Shown here piece by piece: positions 1-10,000 of a DNA stretch of 64,000 nucleotides. Below the pieces are notes generated by a model. It saw only the letters and a list, made by a program, of their open reading frames with translations. It ran no database searches and had not been told where the DNA came from. A program made the translations under genes and the position numbers. Within the stretch, counting starts at the first letter, position 1; every line of letters begins with the position of its first letter. The stretch is from contig JAZNHG010000002.1 in the NCBI GenBank assembly GCA_045576855.1, forward strand, positions 1-64,000. The letters run 5' to 3'. This stretch comes from Colimorpha sp045576855 (GTDB lineage Bacteria; Bacteroidota; Bacteroidia; Bacteroidales; P3).

Positions 1-1
1 C

Positions 2-367
2 GGCGGCGCACGGCTCTGCCGTCCGCACGACTATGTGTATCTGTATGTCTACTGCCCCGATTTGCAGGACGGTCTGCTGGCGGCGCCGGTCTACCGCCGC
101 GACCGCGTGGTGCGACTGATGCTGCCCGAGACCTTCGTCGGCCGCGAGCTGCTGCTCTACGGCTTCGTCCAGGACGACAAGGGTGTCGGCTCCTGCACCT
201 GCTTCATCGGCTGGGAGGCCGAGGAGAACACGACGGTGGAGCGCACGGAAACTACCGGATACTCTGCCGATTACACACAGAATAAACTATCCGCCAAGGC
301 AGAAGAAAGAGACTGTCCGGCCGGGAAAAACGGGAGCGGCGGAACGTGCAACAGCACAGTCCCATGA
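2..367 (+). CDS. DUF6266-like protein, C-terminal part (5' end outside window)
   Basis: The reading frame is open from base 2 to a TGA at 365-367, so the gene starts upstream of the window. The visible 121 residues match the C-terminal half of the second DUF6266-like gene at 10876-11691: both have a VYLYVY strand, a LSAP/LAAP turn, a run of basic residues, and a LYGFV strand followed by a CFIGW or TYIGV strand. The last 35 or so residues are polar, low in hydrophobicity and without counterpart in the paralogue. DUF6266 proteins are common in Bacteroidales and have no established function. A GTG at 35 is an internal codon rather than the start, because homology continues upstream of it. Confidence 0.6.
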   Translation, partial: GGARLCRPHDYVYLYVYCPDLQDGLLAAPVYRRDRVVRLMLPETFVGRELLLYGFVQDDKGVGSCTCFIGWEAEENTTVERTETTGYSADYTQNKLSAKAEERDCPAGKNGSGGTCNSTVP

Positions 368-392
368 TTGCCGACGAAGGCAGGGGCACGAA

Positions 393-968
393 CTAAGCGT
401 TCACAACGGCAGCAACGGCCACGGCGATGAGGAGCACGGAGGCGAGAATCATCCAGCGCCGCGGGCGGAGCTGTACCTTCTGCCGGCCGAACATCAGGCC
501 CAGATAGGCAAACAAAAAGCTGAAAATCAGCATAGGCCAGAGGATGCGATGCAGGGCAGAAGACAGCTGCACAAATCCGGCGCCGACGCCCACCAGCAGT
601 ACGTTGATACCCGACGCGACGGCCAAGGCCAGCACCGATAGCGTGTCGGTCAGGTTGAAGACCGGCATGCGGGGCTCGCGCCGCAAGTAGGGAGCCAGCA
701 TCTTGACTACCACCACGATAACGATGCCGAGAAAGATATATGCATTGTAGTCGGCGTAGAGGTATGGGTCGACGGGCGACTCGAGGCGCAGCAGTCCGCC
801 AAGGAGCGTGCCGAGCCAGAAGAGCAGCGTGTGGACCGCAGCCGTGCCGAAGGTGAGCAGCAGACCGGCCGAGAGGCGAACGGGCGTGGCCTCGGCGCAA
901 CGGCGGAAGAGCAACATGTTGGCCAGACCGAAGGCCAGGGCGATGACGATATAGGATGCTACAGACAT
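393..968 (-). CDS. MntP-like (DUF204) six-helix membrane protein, divergent
   Basis: The 191-residue protein is almost entirely hydrophobic, with about six predicted membrane helices and a short polar loop in the middle (around residues 95-110, RREPRMP). Length and helix layout fit the MntP/YebN manganese exporter family. The second half has a LALAVASGINVLLVG helix that resembles the family helix usually carrying an acidic residue (TSIDALAVG); here the aspartate is replaced by asparagine. Transport of manganese is therefore uncertain, and a general cation-exporter-fold protein is the safer reading. The start overlaps the 3' end of rsmA by 10 bases on the same strand, so the two are probably co-transcribed and translationally coupled. 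Confidence 0.5.
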   Translation of the reverse strand: MSVASYIVIALAFGLANMLLFRRCAEATPVRLSAGLLLTFGTAAVHTLLFWLGTLLGGLLRLESPVDPYLYADYNAYIFLGIVIVVVVKMLAPYLRREPRMPVFNLTDTLSVLALAVASGINVLLVGVGAGFVQLSSALHRILWPMLIFSFLFAYLGLMFGRQKVQLRPRRWMILASVLLIAVAVAAVVNA

Positions 969-1726
969 GATTCTATGGCTTTTGTGATGGTTACAAACTG
1001 ACTGACGGAGAGCTGCTCCGCACGGCAGGCGAGGAGCTGGTCGGGCGCGGCATCGAGCGGAGCCCCGAGCTGGCGCAACGCGTTGCGCAGCGTCTTGCGG
1101 CGCTGATTGAACCCGGCCTTGACGGTCTGCACGAAGAGTTTTTCGTCACATTCCAAGGCATTTACACCGTTGCGACGCAGACGGATAACGGCCGATTTCA
1201 CCTTGGGTGGCGGATTGAAGACGGTCTCCGGCACAGTGAATAGGTATTCGATATCGTAGAAGGCTGATAGCAAGACGGAAAGGATACCGTAGGTCTTGCT
1301 GCCCGGACCGGCTGCCACCCGCTCGGCGACCTCCTTTTGGAACATACCCACCACCTCGGTGACAAGCTGGCGGCTATCGAATACCCGGAAGAGAATCTGC
1401 GACGAGATATTGTACGGGAAGTTGCCGATAATGGCGCATGGCGCTTGGAACAAGTTATTTAGGTCCATCCGCAGGAAGTCGCCCTCGATGACGCTGAGCG
1501 ATGGATAGTGTGCATGGAGCCAGGCGACACTCTCGCGGTCAATCTCCACCACATGGAACTCCGTGTCAGGGCGGTCGATCAGGTATTTGGTGAGCACACC
1601 CATACCGGGCCCAATCTCCAGCAGACGCTGCACCGAAGGCGAAAGACTGTCGACGATGCGCCGGGCGATAGACTCGTCTGTGAGGAAATGCTGTCCGAGA
1701 AACTTCTTTGCTTTTACTTCATTCAT
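959..1726 (-). CDS. rsmA: 16S rRNA (adenine1518/1519-N6)-dimethyltransferase RsmA/KsgA
   Basis: This enzyme methylates two adjacent adenines in the helix-45 loop of 16S rRNA late in 30S assembly, using S-adenosylmethionine. The 255-aa protein has the family opening KKFLGQHFL (residues 7-15), the SAM-binding loop LEIGPGMG (about 36-43), and the catalytic NFPYNIS motif (about 102-108). A C-terminal helical domain rich in arginine (RRKTLRNAL) fits rRNA binding. Length is typical. The start ATG overlaps the stop of the upstream TPR gene as ATGA, and the 3' end overlaps the MntP-like gene, giving a tight three-gene run on the minus strand. Loss of this gene is classically linked to kasugamycin resistance. 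Confidence 0.95.
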   Translation of the reverse strand: MNEVKAKKFLGQHFLTDESIARRIVDSLSPSVQRLLEIGPGMGVLTKYLIDRPDTEFHVVEIDRESVAWLHAHYPSLSVIEGDFLRMDLNNLFQAPCAIIGNFPYNISSQILFRVFDSRQLVTEVVGMFQKEVAERVAAGPGSKTYGILSVLLSAFYDIEYLFTVPETVFNPPPKVKSAVIRLRRNGVNALECDEKLFVQTVKAGFNQRRKTLRNALRQLGAPLDAAPDQLLACRAEQLSVSQFVTITKAIESCL

Positions 1727-3534
1727 CTTGTCTTCAATGCATTAAAACGTTTGCGAGCGCGGTCGGCATACAGGCTGGCGGGGTAGTCGAGCAGGAGCTG
1801 TTCGTAGCACTGCCGGGCCACTGCCGGGCGGTCCAGGCGCTCCTCGTTCAGCTCAGCACGGAGCATCAGCGCATCGTCGGCCGTGATATCGTCGGGATAA
1901 AAGGACACCAACCGGGCCAGCAGACTGTCGGCTTCCTCGTAACGTGCTTGTTTCAAACGGATTTGAGCCTTGCGCATGAGCACTTCGTCGTGCAGTGGAT
2001 GCGACAGAGACTGACGTCCGACAGCGTCGAAGGCCAGCCAAGCGGAGTCGAGGCGCCCGCGATAGAGCAGCAGGTCGGCGTCGGCAAACGGCTCGAGGGT
2101 GGTATAGGTGCTGTCGTCCTCCATATTGTCGGAGATGAGCAGCGAGAGCTCCATAGCGTCGTTGGCAATGAGTTTGCTGGTCGAAGAGCGGAGCACATTG
2201 AGCTGCGACTGTGCCCAAGCGAAGTCGTGACTATAGTAGGAGAGCTTGGCGTTGCGGAACTTGGCCGCGGCCCCCAGCATATCATCGCGGTTAGCCTTCT
2301 CGACCTGCATATAGAGCAACGAGGCGTCCCAAGTCTGTCCGGCAAAGAGGAGCAGGTCGCCGAGCTCCAGCTTCACCTCGTCGCGTATCTGGGGTTTCAG
2401 GCGGGGCAACTCCAATACATCGTCGAGCATGGATACCGCCTCCTGCGCGTCGCCGCCGTGGTAGGCCATCAGCTGCGCATAGTGCCGCATCAAGGGTACC
2501 GTGCGCACATTCTTTCCCAGCTCGGCAAAGGCGGCCAAGTACTTCTCCTTCAGCGCGGCAAGGTCCTGTGGTTCGACGGCATAATTCCTGTTGATACGGG
2601 CAAATTCCACCTCGAGCTCGCCCATACGCGCTTCGAAATAGTGGGGACTGTCCTGTCCGCGACGCTGTAGCAACCGATAGCCGTCGGCCGCCACATCGTA
2701 GGCCCCGTTGTTCTGTGCTATCTGTGCCACGCGCAAGAGCTGGTCGCCACCCAAATCGGGGAAGCGGGCGTCGACGGCCTGTGCCTGTTCGAGGGCGAAA
2801 CGGAAGTCGTTCTCCTGCAGCGAGAACCATATCATCATCTCGAGATAGACCTTGTTGTCCGGATGGTCCTGCACGCGGGCGACGAGTGCGCGGCGCACCC
2901 CGTCGGCCAGGCGGCGGTCCGGAGCCTCCTGGAGGGCACGCTGCATAGAGACCTGTATGCTCTTCATCATACCCGGCTGATGGTCCAGCAGGTCGAAGTA
3001 TTCGCTCGTCATAGCCTCGTAATCGCCCATCTGCTGATATACCGTCACGAGTTCGGTGAAGTAGAGCGAGGGATTGGAGGTGAGGCTGCGGGCAGTGAGA
3101 TAGGTGCGGGCTGCATAGTCGGGGCGTCCGACGGAGAGGAAAGCCTGCACCAGGTCGGGGATTGGCTGCTGGTTGGTGGTGATGAGCGAGAGGGCCTTGT
3201 CGAAGCACTTCACGGCTTTCTTGTCCTGATGCTGGCGCAAATGGATACGCCCCTCGTCGACCATGAGGCTCAGGTCCTTGGGGTTGCCCTTCTGGCGCCG
3301 TTCCACCAGACGGCGCGCATCCTTGTACTGCTCCAGCTCCAGGTAGGCCGAAAGCAGTCGCTGGTAGTGGTACTTGTTGGAGCCCCGCTTGTAGAGCTCC
3401 TCGTAGAGCTGCGCCGCCTGAGCATATTCGCCGTGGTCGAAATAGTATGCAGCCAACTGCTCGTCGCTCTGCTGTGCGACAAGTGTCGCCGCAGAGGCGA
3501 GACACATGAGTATCAATACAATAGTTTTCCGCAT
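1723..3534 (-). CDS. Exported tetratricopeptide-repeat protein
   Basis: This 603-aa protein begins with a signal peptide (MRKTIVLILMCLASAATLVAQ, ending at an alanine-rich site), so the ATG at 3534 is preferred over an upstream in-frame ATG at 3582 that would bury the signal. The mature part is a series of TPR-like helical hairpins: early ones contain AAYYFDHGEYAQAAQLYEEL and the last resembles the BamD/YbgF style (ADSLLARLVSFYPDD, ARQCYEQLLLDYPAS). Such proteins are periplasmic or outer-membrane-associated scaffolds. Its stop codon overlaps the rsmA start (ATGA). The gene lies immediately downstream of a tRNA-Lys terminator, so it must have its own promoter in the short gap or depend on readthrough. 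The exact partner is unknown. Confidence 0.8.
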   Translation of the reverse strand: MRKTIVLILMCLASAATLVAQQSDEQLAAYYFDHGEYAQAAQLYEELYKRGSNKYHYQRLLSAYLELEQYKDARRLVERRQKGNPKDLSLMVDEGRIHLRQHQDKKAVKCFDKALSLITTNQQPIPDLVQAFLSVGRPDYAARTYLTARSLTSNPSLYFTELVTVYQQMGDYEAMTSEYFDLLDHQPGMMKSIQVSMQRALQEAPDRRLADGVRRALVARVQDHPDNKVYLEMMIWFSLQENDFRFALEQAQAVDARFPDLGGDQLLRVAQIAQNNGAYDVAADGYRLLQRRGQDSPHYFEARMGELEVEFARINRNYAVEPQDLAALKEKYLAAFAELGKNVRTVPLMRHYAQLMAYHGGDAQEAVSMLDDVLELPRLKPQIRDEVKLELGDLLLFAGQTWDASLLYMQVEKANRDDMLGAAAKFRNAKLSYYSHDFAWAQSQLNVLRSSTSKLIANDAMELSLLISDNMEDDSTYTTLEPFADADLLLYRGRLDSAWLAFDAVGRQSLSHPLHDEVLMRKAQIRLKQARYEEADSLLARLVSFYPDDITADDALMLRAELNEERLDRPAVARQCYEQLLLDYPASLYADRARKRFNALKTR

Positions 3535-3553
3535 ACCATTGAGCAGATGGGGG

Positions 3554-3605
3554 AAAAGAAAAGGCCAAAGGTTATAGGACATTGTTCTCCCTCTAACCTT
3601 TGGCC
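3554..3605 (-). terminator. Intrinsic terminator after the tRNA-Lys pair
   Basis: Perfect 12-bp arms GGCCAAAGGTTA (3563-3574) and TAACCTTTGGCC (3594-3605) are separated by 19 bases. Read on the minus strand, the hairpin is followed by TTTTCTTTT. It lies just 3' of the CCA end of the proximal tRNA gene, so it should end tRNA transcription before the TPR gene. Confidence 0.85.
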
Positions 3606-3617
3606 TCTAACCTTTCT

Positions 3618-3693
3618 TGGTGACCCAGCTGGGGCTCGAACCCAGGACCCCAACATTAAAAGTGTTGTGCTCTACCTGCTGAGCTACTGAGTC
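3618..3693 (-). tRNA. tRNA-Lys (anticodon UUU), CCA encoded
   Basis: On the minus strand the sequence opens GACTCAG and closes CTGGGTC, forming a seven-pair acceptor stem (one G-T pair) with discriminator A. The anticodon loop reads CTTTTAA, giving UUU, and the T arm carries GGTTCGAGCC. The CCA end is encoded (3618-3620). A near-identical copy lies 28 bases upstream in transcription direction, so the two are very likely one transcript. Confidence 0.97.
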
Positions 3694-3721
3694 AGTGTCT
3701 GTACTGACCTTGCGGTGTCTG

Positions 3722-3794
3722 TGACCCAGCTGGGGCTCGAACCCAGGACCCCAACATTAAAAGTGTTGTGCTCTACCTACTGAGCTACTGAGTC
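3722..3794 (-). tRNA. tRNA-Lys (anticodon UUU), second copy, CCA not encoded
   Basis: Same stems and anticodon as the neighbour at 3618-3693; only one base in the D-arm region differs (ACTACC versus ACTGCC context on the plus strand). The bases after the discriminator do not spell CCA, so this copy relies on CCA-adding enzyme, unlike its twin. It is the promoter-proximal copy of the pair. Confidence 0.96.
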
Positions 3795-3975
3795 ATCATT
3801 TATCAACCCCCTCAGGGGCTCAAAATGAATGTGCAAAAGTACTACTTTTTTTTCATCCGGCAAAATTATTTGTTCTCCACCGACACACCAATGCCCATAT
3901 TATCCTGTATTACAAACGACTATATTCGTCTATAAAATAAATGCACACCGGCTGTCGAAGACGCAAAAACGCCCC

Positions 3976-4015
3976 AAAAAGAGGCGGATGGACCCATTTT
4001 TGGCCCATCCGCCTC
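3976..4015 (-). terminator. Intrinsic terminator of the giant T9SS cargo gene
   Basis: Arms GAGGCGGATGG (3981-3991) and CCATCCGCCTC (4005-4015) form a strong GC-rich hairpin. On the minus strand it is followed by TTTTTGGGG. It lies 22 bases after the stop of the 2226-aa gene. The rest of the 3795-4037 gap is AT-rich and shows no gene. Confidence 0.9.
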
Positions 4016-4037
4016 CATACTTTTAACACAAGTTTTC

Positions 4038-7000
4038 CTACCGTTTCACCACCAACTTGCGAGGCATAGGGGACTGACCGACCCTGACGAAATAGACGCC
4101 CTGGGCAAGATGCCGGATATCAATAGTCGTGGTGCCGATTCCAACAGTGGCATGCAATACCTGACGGCCGCTGACGTCGAGGACAGTAAGGTCGCCAGAT
4201 TCCTTGCTCTCTATACAGACCCTAGTGCTGGCGGGATTGGGCCACAGCGACCATGCGTCGGCGTCTACCGCAGCGATGCCTGTAGTGGTGTCGCTCACCC
4301 ATTCGAACAAGGCTGTGATGACCGTATCACTCTCGACCACAATATTGCGTGGACTGGTCTCCACACCGTCGTTCCAGCCAAGGAACTGCCAATGACCTCC
4401 TGCGGTGGCGGTGTCGGCATAGAGGAGACCTATCTCCACCGTGTCGCCGTGGGCATAGATGCCACTGCCGTAGGGTTCGGCGGCACCCGCGACATTGGTA
4501 TTGACCGTGACGGTGTGCCACACGGTGTCGGGCGGAGTGGGCACGGTGTCAGGGTTGGCCGTTGCCCATATGCGCACAGTGTCGATGGCCGCTTCACAGC
4601 CGCTGGCATGCTCGGCATCGCTGGCGGGGCCGGTGTGGACGAAAGCCAGGTGGATGGTGCGCCCGGCATAGGCCGAGAGGTCGACCTCGCGCCGGGTCCA
4701 GCCGCTGAAGCCCGTCTCGCTGTAGAGGGTGTCGGTGAAGCAGCTGCGGTCGATGTTGCCGTCTGGGAGCACCACATATTCGCTCGGCGACACAAGCACG
4801 CGATAGGTGGTGTAGCCGCAGTAGGCGTTCCAGGCGAGGGTATCCTGTGTACTGTCGGGAAGGTGGATTGGGGGCGAGATGAGCCAATGGTCGCCACTGT
4901 TGTCGCCGTAGTCGGCCTTGCGGCTCACCATGCAGTTGCGTCCGTCGAGGAAGGTGCTCCAAGAGTTGTCTTCGGGGTGCCAGCCGGTATTGCCGCTGAG
5001 GTTGCCGCGCGGATAGGCTATCCGTCCACGCTGCCAGTCGAGGAAGTGGGCGTAGATACTGCTGCCGCCGGCGGTGAGGGTGGCCTCAAAGGGGGTGTCG
5101 CGCACCTCGCAGTCGAGCACACGGGTGGTGGCCGATGCCGAGCTGTGGCCATACACGTTGGTGGCCACCACGGTGATGGTATCGAAGCCTGTGGCATCAT
5201 AGGCTATAGTCACTCTGGGGGCTACGGTCACAATAGTAGTATCCATCCGTGAACTGTGCCAGCTGAAGGTAAGCCCTGCGGTGTCGCCCTCGAGGAGAGT
5301 GACTTGGAACATGACGGAGTCGCACAGCGTAGCATACTGGCTGCCCTGCACGCTGACCACCGGCGACCCAGCCTGCGGCACATAGTTCACCACCACCACA
5401 TGGGATGCCATATCGGTGCTATAGGCGTTGGCGGCCACGACAGTGAGGGTGTCTGTGCCGGGAACATTGTAAACAATAGGGACAATGGGAACTAAAGTCA
5501 CCATAGTGGTATCCAGCAACGTGCTGTGCCATGTGTAAGTCAACCCTGTGGTGTCGCCCTGCAGCAGGGTTGCGTTGTAGGTCACCGTGTCGTAGGTCTC
5601 GGCTGTGGCTGGACCAGAAAGAGTCACCCTCGGCTCCAGTGGCATGGTTCCTGAATGGAACACCGCCACATTGTCGATCAACACGGCGTAGCCCACCGTG
5701 CCTTGAGACCACTGCAGAACCATCTGCGCGTCGGGCACGGTGGCGGTAGTGAAGAAGACTGTGTCGCGACAATAACTGCCAACACAGGGTGTCATAGTCT
5801 TGACTACCACATATTCGCCCATTTCATTATAATAGCCCGCCGTGAGTATTCCGAAATTGGCACTCTCGAAGCGGTAGTCGAAAGCCAGCGCGAGGGTCTG
5901 CAGGCTGTCGGCCATGCGTGGCAGCATCACCTCGGCCAGTGTGTCGTACAGCTGATAATTACTGGTCACCATAAAGAGCGCATTGTCGGGAATATTACTC
6001 ATCAGAGAGTAACCACCTGGCAGGATAACATGCGGCGCAAGGGCCTCGACACCATTCCATACAGCCCCCCAGCAGGGTGGCAATATACCTAAAACGTTGC
6101 TGTTTGTGGCCGCTGTACTATTGAAGTTCTCGAAGTACGGCACCGACATACCACTACAATCATTCACCGTCACCACCGTCCAGGCCGTGTCGTTGCCGTG
6201 GACATTGGCGGCAATGACAGTGATCGTGTCGGTACCTGTGGCAACATAAACCATAGATACACTAGGAGCTATAGTCGCTATAGTAGTATCCAACAGGGAG
6301 CTGTGCCATGTATAGGTCACCCCGACGGCGTTGTTGCTGAGGGTGGCCGTGGCCGTGAGGGTGTCGCCGAGGGCTACCATAGCAGGGGCCACAAGCGAGA
6401 CCTGTGGCACCGTGCGGTTGTAGTCGACACGGACGTCGTCGAGGGTGTAGGGGTCGGATACACTGTTGCTCGCTGTCTGTGCGAAAGCCACGCGGATGCG
6501 ACGGCCGGCGTAGGCGTCGAGCGATACTGAGTCGGGGCCTTGAAGGGTCTGGCGGTAGAAAAGCGTGTCGGTGAAGTCTACCGGCTCTATACTGCCCGTA
6601 GGCGAGACGAATATCTTCGTCAGATTGGTGCTCACATTGGAGGACCACTTGTACCACATAAGCTGTAGACCCACAGTGTCGGGCAGGTCAATCCACGGCG
6701 AGACATACCAGCTGTTGGGGTTCGAATGCACCACATAGGTGGTGGAGTCGTTCCAAAGGAAGGTCATCTGATCCCGCGTCCAGGAGCCCGACCAGCAGGG
6801 GTTGGCGACCTCGAAGTCCTCGAGCCACGGCACCGTGACGGCAGGGCAGTCCTTCACCTGACGCCACACCGTCGCCGTATCGCTGCCGTAGGCGTTGGTG
6901 GCCACGAGCCTGACGGTGTCGTAGCCAGCGGCATGGTAGACCACATAGAGCATCGTGTCGACAGAATAGACATCGGCCAGGCCCTGCAGCGCCATCGAGG

Positions 7001-10000
7001 AGTGCCAAGTGTAGTTCATGCTGCTGCGCACGCCGTGGATGAGGTTGGCGCGATAGGCGACGGTGTCGTCCACAAAGCAGCGCGCGGGCGGCACGATGGC
7101 GACCTGCGGCGGCCGCGTGTCGAAGATGCGCACGCTGTCGATGGCCAAGATGCCCGGAATGCTGGAGACCTCGTAATACTGCGTCTGGTAGCGGAAAGCC
7201 AAGTGTACCGTATCTCCCGCATAGGCGCTGAGGTCCACCCGCGGGGTGCGCCAACCACTGTTGTAAGTGGGCAGGTTCCCGCTGTAGGTGGCCAGCTGAG
7301 TGTAACTGCCGGTGTCGCGGTAGTCACCCGTGGTGATCCACACGCTGTAGGTGTGGCCGTTGGCAAAGATGGCGGCGGCATCCCACCACAGTTGCATGCC
7401 CTCGCCCTCGTCGGATGGCATGTAGGGCAGCTCGATGGCACGCGAGATAAGCCAGTTGTCGCCCGTCGTGGCAGCTTTGATCACGCAGGCCATCACGCCT
7501 GTATTGTCCGGCGACCATTGGCTACCCGCAGGCTGCCACCAGCAAGCGAACTGGTTGCTGAAGTCCTCCACCCACGGCAGCGTGTCCACCACGCCACAGG
7601 GTTTGATGTCGACCACTATCGTGGCGCTGTCGGTGCCATAGTTGTTGGTGGCCCACACGGTGACGGTGTCCGGACCGCCCACCGAAGGAACGAGCGTGGC
7701 CTGCGGACCGCCGTCGAAGGTCAGCGTGGCACCGCCGCTCTGGGTCAGGGTGGAGGTCCAGCTGTAGGTGAGGCTCGTGGTGTCGCCCTCCAGCAGCGAG
7801 GCGGTGAGCGAGACCGGCGTGCCGGGGAAGTAGCCGTCGTCGGCCACGGCCTGCACCACCGGCTCGAGGGCATAGCGTATGTTCACATGGATTAGGTAGT
7901 ACTGCAGGAACTGACCCGTGGCCTTGAAGACCACGCGGATATGCTGTCCGGCGTAGGCACTGAGGGGTATGCGGGTGCTGGGGTGGGTACCTGTGGTAAA
8001 GGGGATGACGCTGAGGGTGTCGAAGGAAACCATGTCGGTGGTGACCATCACCATCGTGCTGCCGTAGTAGAAGCTGTAGGCGCAATCGTACTCCAGCACC
8101 ACGTTGCCGTCGTCGGGTATCCATACCGGCGGCGTGGCCACCGCGGTGGGCCAGTCCTCGAAGCTCAGATAGCCGCTGCTGTGGACGCTGCACGTGCCAT
8201 TCATCACCTGCCAGCAGGACAGGTCATTGCTGAAGTCGGCCACATACGGCAGGGTGTCCAGCACGGCGCACACGCGCACCACGGCGGTATCCGTGGCCGA
8301 GCCATAGGCATTGCTGACGGTGACCACAAGGGTGTCGAGCCCTGTGTCATGATAGGCGATGCGCATTTGCGCCCCGCTGCCGATGTAGTCGGCCAGTCCG
8401 TGGTCGGCCATGGTGGACGACCACTGGTAGCTGATGCCCACCGTGTCGCCCTCGGTGAGGGTCACCGCTGCGGTGACGGTGTCCTCGCCGTAGAGCCGCT
8501 CTGCCGACGTGGCGAGGCTGACGACAGGCTCGCGCGTGTAGCGTATGGATATATCGTCGACAAGGGCACTATAGTATGAATCCCCATGCCTAAGAGTGAA
8601 GCGCACCGTCTGGCCTGCATAGGCGTCGAGCGGGAACTCGAAGTAGCGGTATTGTACATTGGCACTTGCCGTGCCTAACACCGTGGCGGTGCTCCAATCG
8701 CTACAGTCGGCACCGGCGATCAGAACGCTAAAACTCCTGTAGATCGAGGTGCTGCTGGGACCACTCAATCTCGCCCAAAGCCCCAACCGCAGCATATAGG
8801 CATCCGACGGTACCACGACCGCCTGCGAGACGATGAGGCTGCTCTGGCTACTGGTTGTGTTCGACTTCAGGCAGTAGGCCCCACCGTGCTCGTAGCTGTC
8901 GGTGGTGGTCCAGCTGCGATAGCCCGTCGGTGTCTCCCAGCAGTCGAGACCATATTCGAAGCCCTCGCGCCACGGGAAGAGCGTCACCGGCCGGCAGTCC
9001 TTCACCACAATCACCGCCGTGGCCGTGGCGGTGCCATAGTCGGTGGTGAGCGTCAGGGTGACGGTGTCGACACCCGAAGCCAGATAGACCAGCCGCAGCG
9101 TGTCGTCGTCAGTGATTCGTATGGCCAGGCCCTGGTCTTCCATCGTGGAACGCCACTCATACTGCGGGTTGGCCAGCACGCCGCGGGCCAGCACGGAAGG
9201 CACCGCCACCGTGTCGCCGGCCTGCACCCTGGCCGCTGCCTCCAGCACCACCGACGGTTGCATGCACACCTCGACGCCCACATTGTCCACTTCGGAGACA
9301 CCCCCACCCTGCCCCACACGCTGGAAGGCCACGCGCACACGGTGGCCCGCCCAGGCATCGAGTGAGCGGTAGTACTGCTGAAAATACTGCTCGTAGTGGT
9401 CTATCGTGCACAGCGTCTGCCACGCCGCTGCGGTATCCACCTCGTCGGTGGTGTCGCAGACCAGCAGACGCACCCGCACTTGCGGCGCCACATTGCTGAC
9501 CTTGCTGCTCTTATACCACCAGCCCAGCGTGAGGCCCACCGTGTCGGGCAGCACCACGGGCGGCGACACGAGCCACTCGTTGTAGGTTGTTGTACTGTAG
9601 CCGTTGGGCACACGCATATAGTAGTTGTTGCCGCTCGACACGCGTCGCCAGCTGCGGGCGCTGGCGGTATAGGGCTTCTGCCAACAGGCGTCGCCATCGG
9701 CCAACTGGTAGTCGTCCATCCACGGCAGCAGGCACACCTCGCCGCAGCCGGAGGTGAAGCTGAAGGGGCGCCGGTGCAGGCTGCTGTCGCCCGCGGCGCA
9801 GACGGCCTGCAGGGTGCCGCTGTAGGTGGTGAGTGGGTTCAGGTGATGCAGCAGCAGCGTGGTGCCAGTCGTCACGGTGTCCACCCCCAGCGTGGGGATA
9901 CGCAGGCGCCAGGCCGCCGCACTGCCGCTCCATCCCAGCACGGTGCTGTCGGCCGAGCCGCCCAGCAGGCTCACCACCGGTGCCAATGGACAAGCCGCGC

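Noticed and set aside
3829..4026. Short plus-strand frame in the gap after the tRNA genes
   Set aside because: It contains the terminator hairpin of the giant cargo gene and no protein features.
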